Shown piece after piece: positions 9,954-19,452 of a DNA stretch of 64,000 nt. Each line of letters opens with the position of its first letter. Position 1 is the stretch's first letter. The stretch lies in NCBI RefSeq assembly GCF_003096595.1, contig NZ_QEKO01000004.1, positions 186,001 through 250,000 on the forward strand, written 5' to 3'. A model generated the notes under the pieces. The model searched no databases. It worked only from the letters and a program-made list of their open reading frames with translations, and was not told the origin of the DNA. The DNA is from Pusillimonas noertemannii. Its GTDB lineage: Bacteria > Pseudomonadota > Gammaproteobacteria > Burkholderiales > Burkholderiaceae_B. The translations under genes and the position numbers were made by a program.

Positions 9954-9964
9954 CAGGATACTCC

Positions 9965-10342
9965 ATGAGCACCATAGAACTCACCAAGGACACATTCGAG
10001 GCGGCCATCCAGAGCGACAAGCCCCTGATCATCGATTTCTGGGCCCCGTGGTGCGGCCCCTGCCGCAACTTCGCACCCGTGTTCGAGAAGGCGGCCGAAC
10101 AGCACGACGACATCACCTTCGCCAAGATCAACACCGAAGAGCAGGACGAACTGGCCGCGGCCATGCGCATCCGCTCCATTCCCACCCTGATGGTGTTTCG
10201 CGAGCGAGTCATGCTGTTCAACCAGGCGGGCGCACTGTCGGCCGGCCAGCTCGAAGAACTGATCACCCAGGTAAAGGCGCTGGACATGGCGCAGGTTCAC
10301 GCTGAAATCGCCCAACAGGAAAACCAGGGCGACCAGCAGTAA
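9965..10342 (+). CDS. Thioredoxin-fold protein (WCGPC)
   Basis: A 125-residue cytoplasmic thioredoxin. The active site is WAPWCGPCRNFAP (about residues 24-36) and the cis-Pro motif is IRSIPTLMVF. Compared with TrxA (about 108 residues) it has a C-terminal extension of some 17 residues rich in Gln and Glu. AGGATA precedes the ATG at 9965. It reduces disulfides of client proteins; which thioredoxin role it fills is not known. A hairpin lies directly before the gene and a long palindrome directly after it. Confidence 0.88.
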   Translation: MSTIELTKDTFEAAIQSDKPLIIDFWAPWCGPCRNFAPVFEKAAEQHDDITFAKINTEEQDELAAAMRIRSIPTLMVFRERVMLFNQAGALSAGQLEELITQVKALDMAQVHAEIAQQENQGDQQ

Positions 10343-10381
10343 GCAGATCGGTGGCCAGGCGGCGCCTGGCCACCGATCTGC
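10343..10381. repeat. Perfect 18-bp inverted repeat after the thioredoxin stop
   Basis: The arms at 10343-10360 and 10364-10381 pair perfectly over 18 bp around a GGC loop. The repeat starts at the base after the stop codon. There is no T-run, so it is not a standard intrinsic terminator; an mRNA 3'-end stabiliser or a bidirectional terminator is possible. Confidence 0.6.
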
Positions 10382-10448
10382 GGCATGGGAATGGAACAGC
10401 ACGGCAGCGTACCGCTCCTGCGCGGGCAAGCATGCCGGGCCTCGGTGG

Positions 10449-11042
10449 CTACCCTGCCCCTTTGACGCCGATTTCGCCCCGGCCCCGGGTCAGGTCGATG
10501 AACAGCTCCATGAAAGCGTGCGCATGAGCGCTGGGCAATGCCAGTTGCCAGGCCACGCCCTCGGCATCGAAATCTTCTGCCGCCACCGTTACGTCAAGAC
10601 CGGCGAATTTTGACTGGATCAGCGCCATGTCGCCGAAGGGGCAGCGGCAGGCCAGCATGGTGCGCGGCACGATGGGCGCCTTGGGCGCCAGCCTGAGGCA
10701 CTGGGCCGCCGCGCCGCCATAAGCCCGCACCAACCCGCCCGACCCCAGCTTGACACCGCCAAACCAGCGCACCACCAGCACCACTGCCTGATCGCACTGC
10801 TGGCCGTCGATGGCCATCAGTATGGGGCGCCCCGCCGTGCCTCCGGGCTCGCCGTCGTCGTTGAAGCGATAGGCGTCCCCCACCCGATACGCCCAGCAAT
10901 TATGAGTAGCCGAGACCACGCTGTGCGTCGCAATGAAATCCAGGGCCTCCTGGGCCGAGCCGGCAGGCCCCGCCATGGCCAGGAAGCGGCTCTTCTTGAT
11001 TTCTTCTTCGTGGGCATGAAGGCCTTCCAGCGTATAGAGCAT
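10449..11042 (-). CDS. YigZ/IMPACT-family protein
   Basis: A 197-residue protein of the UPF0029/IMPACT family. The signatures HNCWAYRVGD, FNDDGEPGGTAGRPIL and VVRWFGGVKLGSGGLVRAYGGA are all present. The N-terminal domain is the conserved IMPACT domain, and the last 60 or so residues match the ferredoxin-like C-terminal domain of bacterial YigZ. The function in bacteria is unclear; a link to translation under stress is only inferred from the eukaryotic relative. It lies 24 bp downstream of ybiT on the same strand. Confidence 0.9.
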   Translation of the reverse strand: MLYTLEGLHAHEEEIKKSRFLAMAGPAGSAQEALDFIATHSVVSATHNCWAYRVGDAYRFNDDGEPGGTAGRPILMAIDGQQCDQAVVLVVRWFGGVKLGSGGLVRAYGGAAAQCLRLAPKAPIVPRTMLACRCPFGDMALIQSKFAGLDVTVAAEDFDAEGVAWQLALPSAHAHAFMELFIDLTRGRGEIGVKGAG

Positions 11043-11065
11043 GACCGGACGCTACAGCCGCAGGT

Positions 11066-12667
<1,602 letters not shown>

Positions 12668-12822
12668 TTGAAACCGTATAGATAGAAGAATTCGGGCGTG
12701 CTGGGATCGGCCGCTGTGGCGCCGACCCTTCGCCAAATGAAAGATGGGCCAGAACAGCCCATCGTACTGATGCAAAGAGCTAGTGTATCAAGTTTGGTCG
12801 CGCTGGCGGCCCCTGCTGGGGG

Positions 12823-15078
12823 TCAGTTTGCCAATCCAGCAAAACGGGACCCCGTATGATGGAAGAATGCGGTCCACAGATAGGTCAACACCGTTTGCCA
12901 GTTTCGGTCCAGGCTATGCCCGTCTTTGGGAAACGCATACAGAAGATAGGGGCTGGTGCCTGTCGCCGTATTCTGCAGGGTGGCGGCGTACTTGTAGCTA
13001 TGCGCGGGCATGACGCGCCCGTCCGATTTGCCCGTGAAGACATACGTGGGCGGATACGCCAGCGGCTTCACGTTATGCAGTGGCGAGAACTTCATCAGAT
13101 TCTCGAACTCGTCCTGCCTGGTGGTGACACCGTAGTCGGCATGCCAGCCAAAACCCGACGTGAACTTGTCGTAGCGCACCAGGTCCAGCACGCCGACGGT
13201 GGGAAAGACGACGCTGAACAGATCGGGCCGCTGCAGGGCGACGGCCGCGGTGGTCAAGCCCCCGTTCGACTCGCCCTGAAGCGCCAGCTTGCCGGGACTG
13301 GTCAGCCCCTGCCCGATCAGGTGCTCGGCCACCGCCACAACGTCGTCATAGGTGTTCTGCTTGTTCAGCAAGCGGCCCGCCTCATGCCAGTCGGAACCCA
13401 ATTCGTTTCCGCCCCTGACCTGGGCCACGACATAAATGCCCCCGCTTTCGAGCAGCGGAATGGCCTTTTCCTGAAACCCGGGCGTCAGCGCAACGCCAAA
13501 GCCGCCGTAGACGTAGATGAGGCTGGGCGCATCGCCCGACGGCTGCAGGCCCTGCTTGTGCGCGATGTACACAGGCACCTGGGCGCCGTCGGCACTGGTC
13601 ACGACAAGTCGCCGTACCTCGTACAGGTTCGGATCATAGCCCTCATAGCGCCTTGTGGCTCCCCGCGTGGCTACCTTCGTAGCCGGGTTGTAGCTGAAGC
13701 CGGTCGAGGGCTGGGCCAGCGTCGAGAACCAGTAATTCAATATCGCCTGGCCATCAAGATCGGCGCAATACATGCTCGATACGGCGCCAAGACCCGGCAG
13801 CGGGATCTCGTCGACGCCCGCCGCGCTGTAATGAAACAACCGGCTGCTGCCCAGGTCGAGGTGCTCGGCGTAGTAGTCGCTGCCACATGCCACGATCTCG
13901 TTGACGTACACCGTTTCGCCCGGGGCGCTGCGGGGCAGGATTTCACGCCAGCTTTCCGGCGAGGGGTCGGCAGGGTCGACTTCGATCAAGCGGTTGGACG
14001 CAGCGCCCTGAGTGGTGATCACCAGCATCTTGGCCGGGTCCTCGCCGCTTGGGCCCGCGAAGTTGAAGCTTTCCTGGTCCTCGGGGGTGCCAAGAAAGGC
14101 ATGCGCCCCCTGTTCGGGGTGCGCGGGATCAAGCCGCAGTTGGCTGGACCGCATGTCTCTCACAATATTGATATAGAGCTGATCCTGATGCAGCGCACTG
14201 CCGATCTGGTCGAACTGCGTCCCTTGGAACCACGCCTGGCGTTCGCCGCCGGAGAAAGGCTGGTAGTAAAGCGTTTGAAATGTATGTGCAGACACATGAG
14301 GATCGGTGGTGCCTTTGGGCGACGCATAGACCACCCCATCGCCATACAAGGTGAATTGCGGCGAGAAGACGTGCGGTATGCGCAATATCAGCTGGGTGGG
14401 CTGCGCCAGGCTCACCACATGCAGCTCGACCAAGTCTGCAAAGTTGCGCTGCATCGCATACACTAGGTATCGGCCGTCGGATGAGACCTGGTGATTGATC
14501 AACTGGATGTCGTCATCCGGGTCAATGCGGAAATCGTCCGCGTTGATCAGGACCTTGCCCTGGTCGACGGCTTCGGGGCCGGAAGCAACATAGATGATGT
14601 TGTCGGCCGAGACGAAGCGGGCGTCGCGCCCGGGGATGAACTGGTGATGGCGCTCGCGCCGGACTTGCAGCTGATAGTAATAGTGGCCGTCGACGCCCTG
14701 CACACCTTTCACACGCTGGACGTCTTCCGGCTGGTCGATGTTCAGCGACCGCATGAGGGCGACATCAGGCGGCGGCGCGAACCAAGGCGCAATGCGTTTT
14801 TCAATGGCTTTGTAATCGGGCAAGGCAGTGATGTAGTCGGCCGTGAACCGATTTTGCGCCTCGACCCAATGGTCGGTCTGCTGACCGCGGATGTCTTCGA
14901 GCCAGCGATAAGGGTCGGCCACCACGCGGCCGAAATAGGTGTCGCTGTCGGAACCTGCCGTGGTATCCGGATAGACGAGCTCGGGCGGTGGCGGTTCGCT
15001 GTGCTCGTCCGAGCCCCCGCCGCAACCGGCCAATGCCAAAAGAGCAGAGAACGCCAAGGTGAAACGACATCTGAGCAT
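12823..15078 (-). CDS. Prolyl oligopeptidase-family serine peptidase, predicted lipoprotein
   Basis: A 751-residue S9A peptidase. The N-terminus is a lipoprotein signal (LLALAGC, then GGGSDEHSEPPPP), so the enzyme should be membrane-anchored outside the cytoplasm, whereas classical prolyl oligopeptidases are cytosolic. DPYRWLED opens the beta-propeller region (about 50-470). The alpha/beta-hydrolase domain carries the triad: S604 in GESNGG, D686 in KSDGRV and H721 in KDGHS. The motif around the His departs from the usual AGHG. Expected activity is cleavage of short Pro-containing peptides. It is transcribed alone on the minus strand. Confidence 0.88.
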   Translation of the reverse strand: MLRCRFTLAFSALLALAGCGGGSDEHSEPPPPELVYPDTTAGSDSDTYFGRVVADPYRWLEDIRGQQTDHWVEAQNRFTADYITALPDYKAIEKRIAPWFAPPPDVALMRSLNIDQPEDVQRVKGVQGVDGHYYYQLQVRRERHHQFIPGRDARFVSADNIIYVASGPEAVDQGKVLINADDFRIDPDDDIQLINHQVSSDGRYLVYAMQRNFADLVELHVVSLAQPTQLILRIPHVFSPQFTLYGDGVVYASPKGTTDPHVSAHTFQTLYYQPFSGGERQAWFQGTQFDQIGSALHQDQLYINIVRDMRSSQLRLDPAHPEQGAHAFLGTPEDQESFNFAGPSGEDPAKMLVITTQGAASNRLIEVDPADPSPESWREILPRSAPGETVYVNEIVACGSDYYAEHLDLGSSRLFHYSAAGVDEIPLPGLGAVSSMYCADLDGQAILNYWFSTLAQPSTGFSYNPATKVATRGATRRYEGYDPNLYEVRRLVVTSADGAQVPVYIAHKQGLQPSGDAPSLIYVYGGFGVALTPGFQEKAIPLLESGGIYVVAQVRGGNELGSDWHEAGRLLNKQNTYDDVVAVAEHLIGQGLTSPGKLALQGESNGGLTTAAVALQRPDLFSVVFPTVGVLDLVRYDKFTSGFGWHADYGVTTRQDEFENLMKFSPLHNVKPLAYPPTYVFTGKSDGRVMPAHSYKYAATLQNTATGTSPYLLYAFPKDGHSLDRNWQTVLTYLWTAFFHHTGSRFAGLAN

Positions 15079-15174
15079 GGAAAGGCCCCCGGCCTGTGTG
15101 AGTAATGGCGTATTCTATGTCATATTGATACAAAATATTTATCTTCTTGTCTTTATTTCATGTGCGGCAGCACA

Positions 15175-15204
15175 CAAAAAAATGGCCCGCTTCAAGGCGG
15201 GCCA
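15175..15204 (-). terminator. Intrinsic terminator of the LD-carboxypeptidase gene
   Basis: On the minus strand an 8-bp stem (TGGCCCGC / GCGGGCCA, 6-nt loop) is followed by seven T residues, 17 bp past the stop of the LD-carboxypeptidase gene. Confidence 0.85.
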
Positions 15205-15220
15205 AGACGTGCTTTCGGTG

Positions 15221-16132
15221 TCAGTCGTGCTCGTGCAGCAGCAAATAAGCCATGCCGCCTTCGGTGGCAATACCTACCCGGCGGCCGACGGGCAATGTTG
15301 CCTTGACCTTCACGTGCCCATACGGCAGGCCAGTTACAACAGGCACCTTCACGTTCTGCCGCAGCCAGGCCACCACCGAATCAAGGTCGAAGCCATTGTC
15401 GCTCTTGCCCAGGCGATACTCCGTGAAGCGCCCCAGCACGATGGCCTTCTGCTTTGCCAGCACTCCCGCATGCAGCAGTTGCGACAGCATGCGCTCGATG
15501 CGGAAGGGATGCTCGTTGATGTCTTCCAGGAACAGAATGCCGCCGCGCAGGCGGGGCAGGAACGGCGTGCCGACCAGCGAGGCCACCATGGCCAGGTTAC
15601 CGCCCCACAGTACGCCCCGCGCATCGACCGGGTCGGAATCCGCAGACTCGAAGCTCAGGATCTCCAGCTCGCCGCGCAGCGTTTCCGTGAACAAGGCGGC
15701 GGTCACATCGTCCATCTTGGCGGCGCCGAAGTCGAACACCGCCGTGGGCCCGGCCAGGCTTTCCGCCCCGGTGCGGGCAAGCAGCGCCAGGTTGAACACC
15801 GTGAAGTCGCTTTGCCCGATGAAGAGCTTGCCGCTTTCCGCCACCGCATTCCAGTCGATGCGATGCAAGAGGCGGCTGAGGCCATAGCCGCCCCGCGTCG
15901 CCATCACGACCGGATGCTTCTGCTTGAGCGCGCGCGTTATGGCGGCGAGCCGTTGCGCATCGGTGCCGGCGAACCGCTGATGCACCGCCAGCGCAGTGCG
16001 ATCGAGGGCAGTCTTGAAGCCCAGGTCGGCAAGGCGCTCGCGCGCCAGTTCCACAGCGGCCGGGTCGGCGACCGCGCCGGAGGGGGAAATCAGGTAAATG
16101 CCCTTAGGGGGAGCATGGTGCGCATGTGCCAT
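15221..16132 (-). CDS. LD-carboxypeptidase (peptidase family S66)
   Basis: A 303-residue S66 peptidase, predicted to remove the terminal D-Ala from muropeptide tetrapeptides in cell-wall recycling. Family marks are IYLISPSGAV at the N-terminus, ATRGGYGLSRLLHRIDW, the nucleophile region FIGQSDFTVF, and FLEDINEHPFRIERML. No signal peptide is seen, which fits cytoplasmic LdcA. The start at 16132 (MAHAHHAPPKG) is preferred over an ATG 20 codons upstream because it begins near the family N-terminus. In related bacteria this gene is often next to tadA; here 14 kb of catabolic genes lie between them. Confidence 0.9.
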   Translation of the reverse strand: MAHAHHAPPKGIYLISPSGAVADPAAVELARERLADLGFKTALDRTALAVHQRFAGTDAQRLAAITRALKQKHPVVMATRGGYGLSRLLHRIDWNAVAESGKLFIGQSDFTVFNLALLARTGAESLAGPTAVFDFGAAKMDDVTAALFTETLRGELEILSFESADSDPVDARGVLWGGNLAMVASLVGTPFLPRLRGGILFLEDINEHPFRIERMLSQLLHAGVLAKQKAIVLGRFTEYRLGKSDNGFDLDSVVAWLRQNVKVPVVTGLPYGHVKVKATLPVGRRVGIATEGGMAYLLLHEHD

Positions 16133-16244
16133 GGTCAAGTCAGGTATGTGTTTGGAATGCGGCAAAGTATAGTCGACGCTCCGGCGCCCCACAGCCCCAC
16201 CATCGCCGTCACCCTCTTCGAGAGGCCCCCGTTTACTTGAATGT

Positions 16245-16736
16245 TTATTCCGGGGCCACCGGCTCGAGCTCGCGAGCGCACCTCACGACGGCATCCTCAT
16301 CCGCGTAAACCCAGTCTCCGGGCGTAAACCGCACACCGCCGAATTGCAGGGTTTCGTCCTCGAGTCCGCCCCGCTCTGCTCCGCTACGCCTGGCCGTCGT
16401 TCCCAGGCTCTTCACCCCGATGTCGAGTGCTTCAATGCCTTGGCTGTCGCGAATGACTCCGTGGATCACGATACCCGCCCAGTTGTTGGCCACTGCAATG
16501 GACGCCAGGCGGTCGCCCAGAACACCAACTCGCATCGAACCCCCGGCGTCTACCACCAATACACGACCCTTGCCGGGATTCGACAGCATTTTAAGCACAG
16601 GGCGGTGATCCTCGTTGGCCAACACCGTAGCGCACGGCCCTGAAAACGCGCGCCGCTTTCCAAAGCTGCGGAACTGCAACTCGCACACCGATAACTCGTC
16701 GGGGAAAGCGTCGAATAAATCTGCGGTATTCAACAT
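16245..16736 (-). CDS. RraA-family protein, putative 4-hydroxy-4-methyl-2-oxoglutarate aldolase
   Basis: A 163-residue RraA/MenG-like fold. AAGGAA precedes the ATG at 16736. The D-X20-R-D signature of metal-dependent HMG/CHA aldolases is present (GDRLASIAVANN... to GVIRDSQG), but the acidic residue expected three after that Asp is Gly. Enzymatic members split 4-hydroxy-2-oxo acids into pyruvate and a second acid at the end of aromatic meta-cleavage or protocatechuate-4,5 routes. Its place, divergent from an aromatic hydroxylase, favours the aldolase role over RNase E inhibition, but the missing acid leaves that open. Confidence 0.75.
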   Translation of the reverse strand: MLNTADLFDAFPDELSVCELQFRSFGKRRAFSGPCATVLANEDHRPVLKMLSNPGKGRVLVVDAGGSMRVGVLGDRLASIAVANNWAGIVIHGVIRDSQGIEALDIGVKSLGTTARRSGAERGGLEDETLQFGGVRFTPGDWVYADEDAVVRCARELEPVAPE

Positions 16737-16822
16737 GGGGTTCCTTCTTCTCTTGAATGCATCAATAAACAAATATAGCTACGCACAGCGTTGCGAATCC
16801 TACCCTTGCCCGCGGTTAGGTG

Positions 16823-16913
16823 CCATATCGCCACGGTCAAACAGGCTATTCAAATTTCCATATGGCCACGAACCTTTTCCAGAGTTTATAGACCATTCAT
16901 TAAATTCCATATG
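16823..16913. repeat. Three CCATAT motifs in the rraA-hydroxylase divergent spacer
   Basis: CCATATCGCCACG (16823) and CCATATGGCCACG (16858) match at 12 of 13 positions, and CCATATG recurs at 16907 next to the PadR-type palindrome. TTCCATATG is shared exactly by the second and third copies. The spacings are 35 and 49 bp. They may be further regulator sites. Confidence 0.4.
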
Positions 16914-16927
16914 TAATTATTTACATA
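16910..16927. promoter_or_regulatory. PadR-type operator (ATGT-N8-ACAT)
   Basis: TATGTAATTATTTACATA is a perfect 7-4-7 inverted repeat and contains ATGT-N8-ACAT, the known consensus for PadR repressors. It covers the -35 of the promoter at 16920-16948. A PadR-family gene lies just past the hydroxylase (18642-19313), so repression by occlusion, relieved by an aromatic ligand, is the simplest reading. Confidence 0.7.
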
Positions 16928-16948
16928 GGTCAAATATTACATTAGAAT
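16920..16948 (+). promoter_or_regulatory. Sigma70-like promoter of the FAD hydroxylase gene
   Basis: TTTACA (16920-16925), a 17-bp spacer, then TAGAAT (16943-16948): five of six matches in each box. A start near 16955 would give a leader of about 50 nt with GAGAGG before the ATG at 17006. Confidence 0.65.
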
Positions 16949-17005
16949 CGCCCCCAAGCTGTTCTTAGCCAACCATAAGAATCACTATTGGGTAGAGAGG
17001 ACAAA

Positions 17006-18619
17006 ATGCGTTCTATAGAAGTGCCAGTCATGATTGTTGGGGCCGGCCCGGTGGGTTTGGCGCTAGCCAACGAATTGAGCTACCGCGACATTCGCTATCT
17101 TCTTGTCGAGGCGACGGACGGCAAGGTTGTATTCCCCGCCGGCGAAGCGATCTTTTCACGAACCATGGAACACCTGCGCCGCTGGGGCATTGCGGATCGG
17201 GCTCGATTTCCTGATGAATTCCCCAGCAACTATCCACTTAACATTGGATTCTTCACCTCGATAGACGGACAACTGCTGGCCGCGTTTCCCGGCCTGACTA
17301 ACGAAGCGATCCCCTCAGCCAGCAGCGCCATCTCTCCAGAAGGCCCGGTTATCTGTCCCAAGCGCATATTCGACCCGCTACTGCGCGACGCCGCGCTGGA
17401 AAAATCGAGCGGCGAAATCCGCTATCTCACCAGAATGGACAGTTTCGAACAGGACGAGGCGGGGGTCACGGCTGTCATCACCGACTTGCAAAGCGGCGCA
17501 CAATGCTCGGTTCGCACGCAGTATCTTGTCGCCTGCGATGGCGGGCACGGCCAGACCCGTACCAAGCTGGGCATCAAATACACCGGTTCCTTTGCCCAAG
17601 GTCGCAATTTCGCCGCCTACTTCCGCTCTCCCGACCTTCTGGACAAGATAGTCGCGAGATACGGCGCCCCGTTCTTCCAGATGCATACGGTCAATACTCC
17701 GCGCAGGCCTTACCTGACCACGGTCGACGGCAAGGAGCTCTGGCGTTTATCGATGTACGTGCAGGAACACGAACAGATTGATCCGCTGCCCACGGTTCTG
17801 GCGTCCTTGGGCATGGATGTCAAGGTCGACATCATTCGCGCCCAACCATGGACCGGCCACATGGTCGTGGCCGAGCACTATGGCCAGGACCGGGTATTGC
17901 TCGCCGGCGACGCCGTGCACTTAAGATGGCCCAAAGGAGGGTTCGGTGCAAACACCGGTATTGGCGACGCCGTGGATCTAGGCTGGAAAATCGCCGCCCT
18001 GCTGGACGGCTGGGGCGGCGACAAGCTGCTCGCAAGCTATGAAGCCGAACGCAGGCCCATCGCCTTGCGCAACACATGCGAAGCGGCCAACAATTACAGC
18101 CTGGATCAGCTTATCCAACCCGATCCCGAGTTGGATGCCGCGTCCGCAACCGGTGTCTGGGCGCGTGCGGCAATGGCATCGCTGATCAACGACAAGCGGC
18201 GGCGCGAATTCAATACACAGGGCATCCAGCTAGGGTATCGCTATCGCGATTCGCCCATCTGCTGCCCCGACGGCACACCCGAACCACCGGATCATCCCGT
18301 AGATTTCCGTCCGTCTTCCTGGCCGGGCAGCCGCGCCCCTCATGCTTGGATCGCCGACGGCGTTTCCATCCTGGACCGCTATGGACACGGCTTTACACTG
18401 GTTTGCTTCGACCCCTCTATACCGCTCGATGCGTTTATTGCGGGTTTTAAGAAGAAAGCCGTGCCCATTACAACTCTGCAGGTCGAAAACGAGAATATTG
18501 GAAAGCTCTATGAGTACCCGCTGGCACTGGTAAGGCCTGACGGCCACGTAGCTTGGCGGGGCCTGTCCGTTCCGGACGACGTCCTGCGGCTTGCCGACCT
18601 GGTGCGCGGCGCGACCTAA
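17006..18619 (+). CDS. FAD-dependent aromatic hydroxylase (TfdB/MhpA-like class A flavoprotein monooxygenase)
   Basis: A 537-residue single-component flavoprotein monooxygenase, expected to use NAD(P)H and O2 to hydroxylate a phenolic ring. The FAD loop is VGAGPVGLALANEL near the N-terminus. The second FAD motif is VLLAGDAVHLRWPKGGFGANTGIGDAVDLGWK, given here only in outline (key residues G, D and the GGFGANTGI turn, about 300-330). A C-terminal thioredoxin-like domain (about 400-537), typical of phenol hydroxylase relatives, follows. GAGAGG precedes the ATG at 17006. The gene has a PadR-type operator on its promoter and converges on the padR gene. The ring substrate is not evident. Confidence 0.85.
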   Translation: MRSIEVPVMIVGAGPVGLALANELSYRDIRYLLVEATDGKVVFPAGEAIFSRTMEHLRRWGIADRARFPDEFPSNYPLNIGFFTSIDGQLLAAFPGLTNEAIPSASSAISPEGPVICPKRIFDPLLRDAALEKSSGEIRYLTRMDSFEQDEAGVTAVITDLQSGAQCSVRTQYLVACDGGHGQTRTKLGIKYTGSFAQGRNFAAYFRSPDLLDKIVARYGAPFFQMHTVNTPRRPYLTTVDGKELWRLSMYVQEHEQIDPLPTVLASLGMDVKVDIIRAQPWTGHMVVAEHYGQDRVLLAGDAVHLRWPKGGFGANTGIGDAVDLGWKIAALLDGWGGDKLLASYEAERRPIALRNTCEAANNYSLDQLIQPDPELDAASATGVWARAAMASLINDKRRREFNTQGIQLGYRYRDSPICCPDGTPEPPDHPVDFRPSSWPGSRAPHAWIADGVSILDRYGHGFTLVCFDPSIPLDAFIAGFKKKAVPITTLQVENENIGKLYEYPLALVRPDGHVAWRGLSVPDDVLRLADLVRGAT

Positions 18620-18641
18620 CGGCTGATGGGACTTGGCGCGG

Positions 18642-19313
18642 CTAAGTCGCTTTCGAGTCGTCGGACTCGAAAGCCGCGTCAGCTTCGCCCTGCAAGGTGT
18701 CGACAAGCTGCTCAGCTATCCATTCGTACCATTCTATGGCCGCCAGCTTTGTATCGCGCGCCTGTTTAATGGCGGCATACAAGCCGAAATAACGGCTGGT
18801 AACCGGTACGGGAAATGTGGTGTTGTAGCGCCGCTGAGCCTCGTTGTAGTGCTCGTCGATCATGCCGATTTCGGTATTCGTCAACTCGATCTGGTCACGG
18901 ATGACCCTTAACGCGTCCTCAGGCGATACCGTCCACATGGACACCACCTTCATGGCGAACTCGTGCCGATGAGGCTCGGGCGTCGGAGACTGCAAGACCC
19001 ATTCCCGCAACGCAGCCCTACCCTGTTCGGTAATTGAATAAACCTTTTTGTTTGGCTTGGAGTCTTGAATCACCTGGGAGAAGGTGACATAGCCTGCGCG
19101 CGCCAAAGTTCCTAGCACCGTATATATCTGGCTATGCTTGGCTTCCCATATGAAATTACGCGGTGGGCCCATGATTAAAGAAAGCTGGTACCCGGTCTGG
19201 TCGCCCTGAGCAAGCCTGCCCATCAATGCATAACCAATCACAGGTATCTTCTGCCCCGTTTTTTTTGCCTCGGCTGCTTCCAGGGCTGTGCGTTTATTCA
19301 ATTTGCTTCGCAT
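18642..19313 (-). CDS. PadR-family transcriptional regulator
   Basis: A 223-residue regulator. A winged helix (about residues 25-105) carries the PadR marks: VIGYALMGRLAQGDQTGYQLSLIM, with the recognition part in KHSQIYTVLGTLARAGYVT, then KKVYSITEQGRAALREWV in the wing. The C-terminal half is the helical Vir-like dimerisation region. The extended Lys-rich N-terminus (first 20 residues) is unusual. GGAAGAG lies before the ATG. PadR proteins repress aromatic-acid genes and release DNA on binding a phenolic compound. The matching operator at 16910 makes the neighbouring hydroxylase its likely target. Confidence 0.88.
   Translation of the reverse strand: MRSKLNKRTALEAAEAKKTGQKIPVIGYALMGRLAQGDQTGYQLSLIMGPPRNFIWEAKHSQIYTVLGTLARAGYVTFSQVIQDSKPNKKVYSITEQGRAALREWVLQSPTPEPHRHEFAMKVVSMWTVSPEDALRVIRDQIELTNTEIGMIDEHYNEAQRRYNTTFPVPVTSRYFGLYAAIKQARDTKLAAIEWYEWIAEQLVDTLQGEADAAFESDDSKAT
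18649..18674. terminator. Hairpin between convergent hydroxylase and padR genes
   Basis: GCTTTCGAGTC and GACTCGAAAGC pair over 11 bp around a 4-nt loop, within the last codons of padR and 30 bp past the hydroxylase stop. There is no clear T-run, so termination is only probable. Confidence 0.45.
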
Positions 19314-19452
19314 TACGACTCTTCCGATCTGGTGTGGGCGCCGCCGGCGAGAATCGAATGTCTCTCAGCGAGGCATGAATGGCATATGCACAGCGCTATT
19401 GTACTTTTATGGACGGAATAAAGATCACATCCACCCGAAGCACAAAATGGCG

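Noticed and set aside
19313-19328. AGATCGGAAGAG, identical to the core of a common sequencing adapter, at the padR start (minus strand)
   Set aside because: The match ends after 12 bases (next base differs), the sequence continues smoothly into coding DNA, and GGAAGAG serves as the ribosome-binding site of padR. Chance is the better explanation than an assembly scar.
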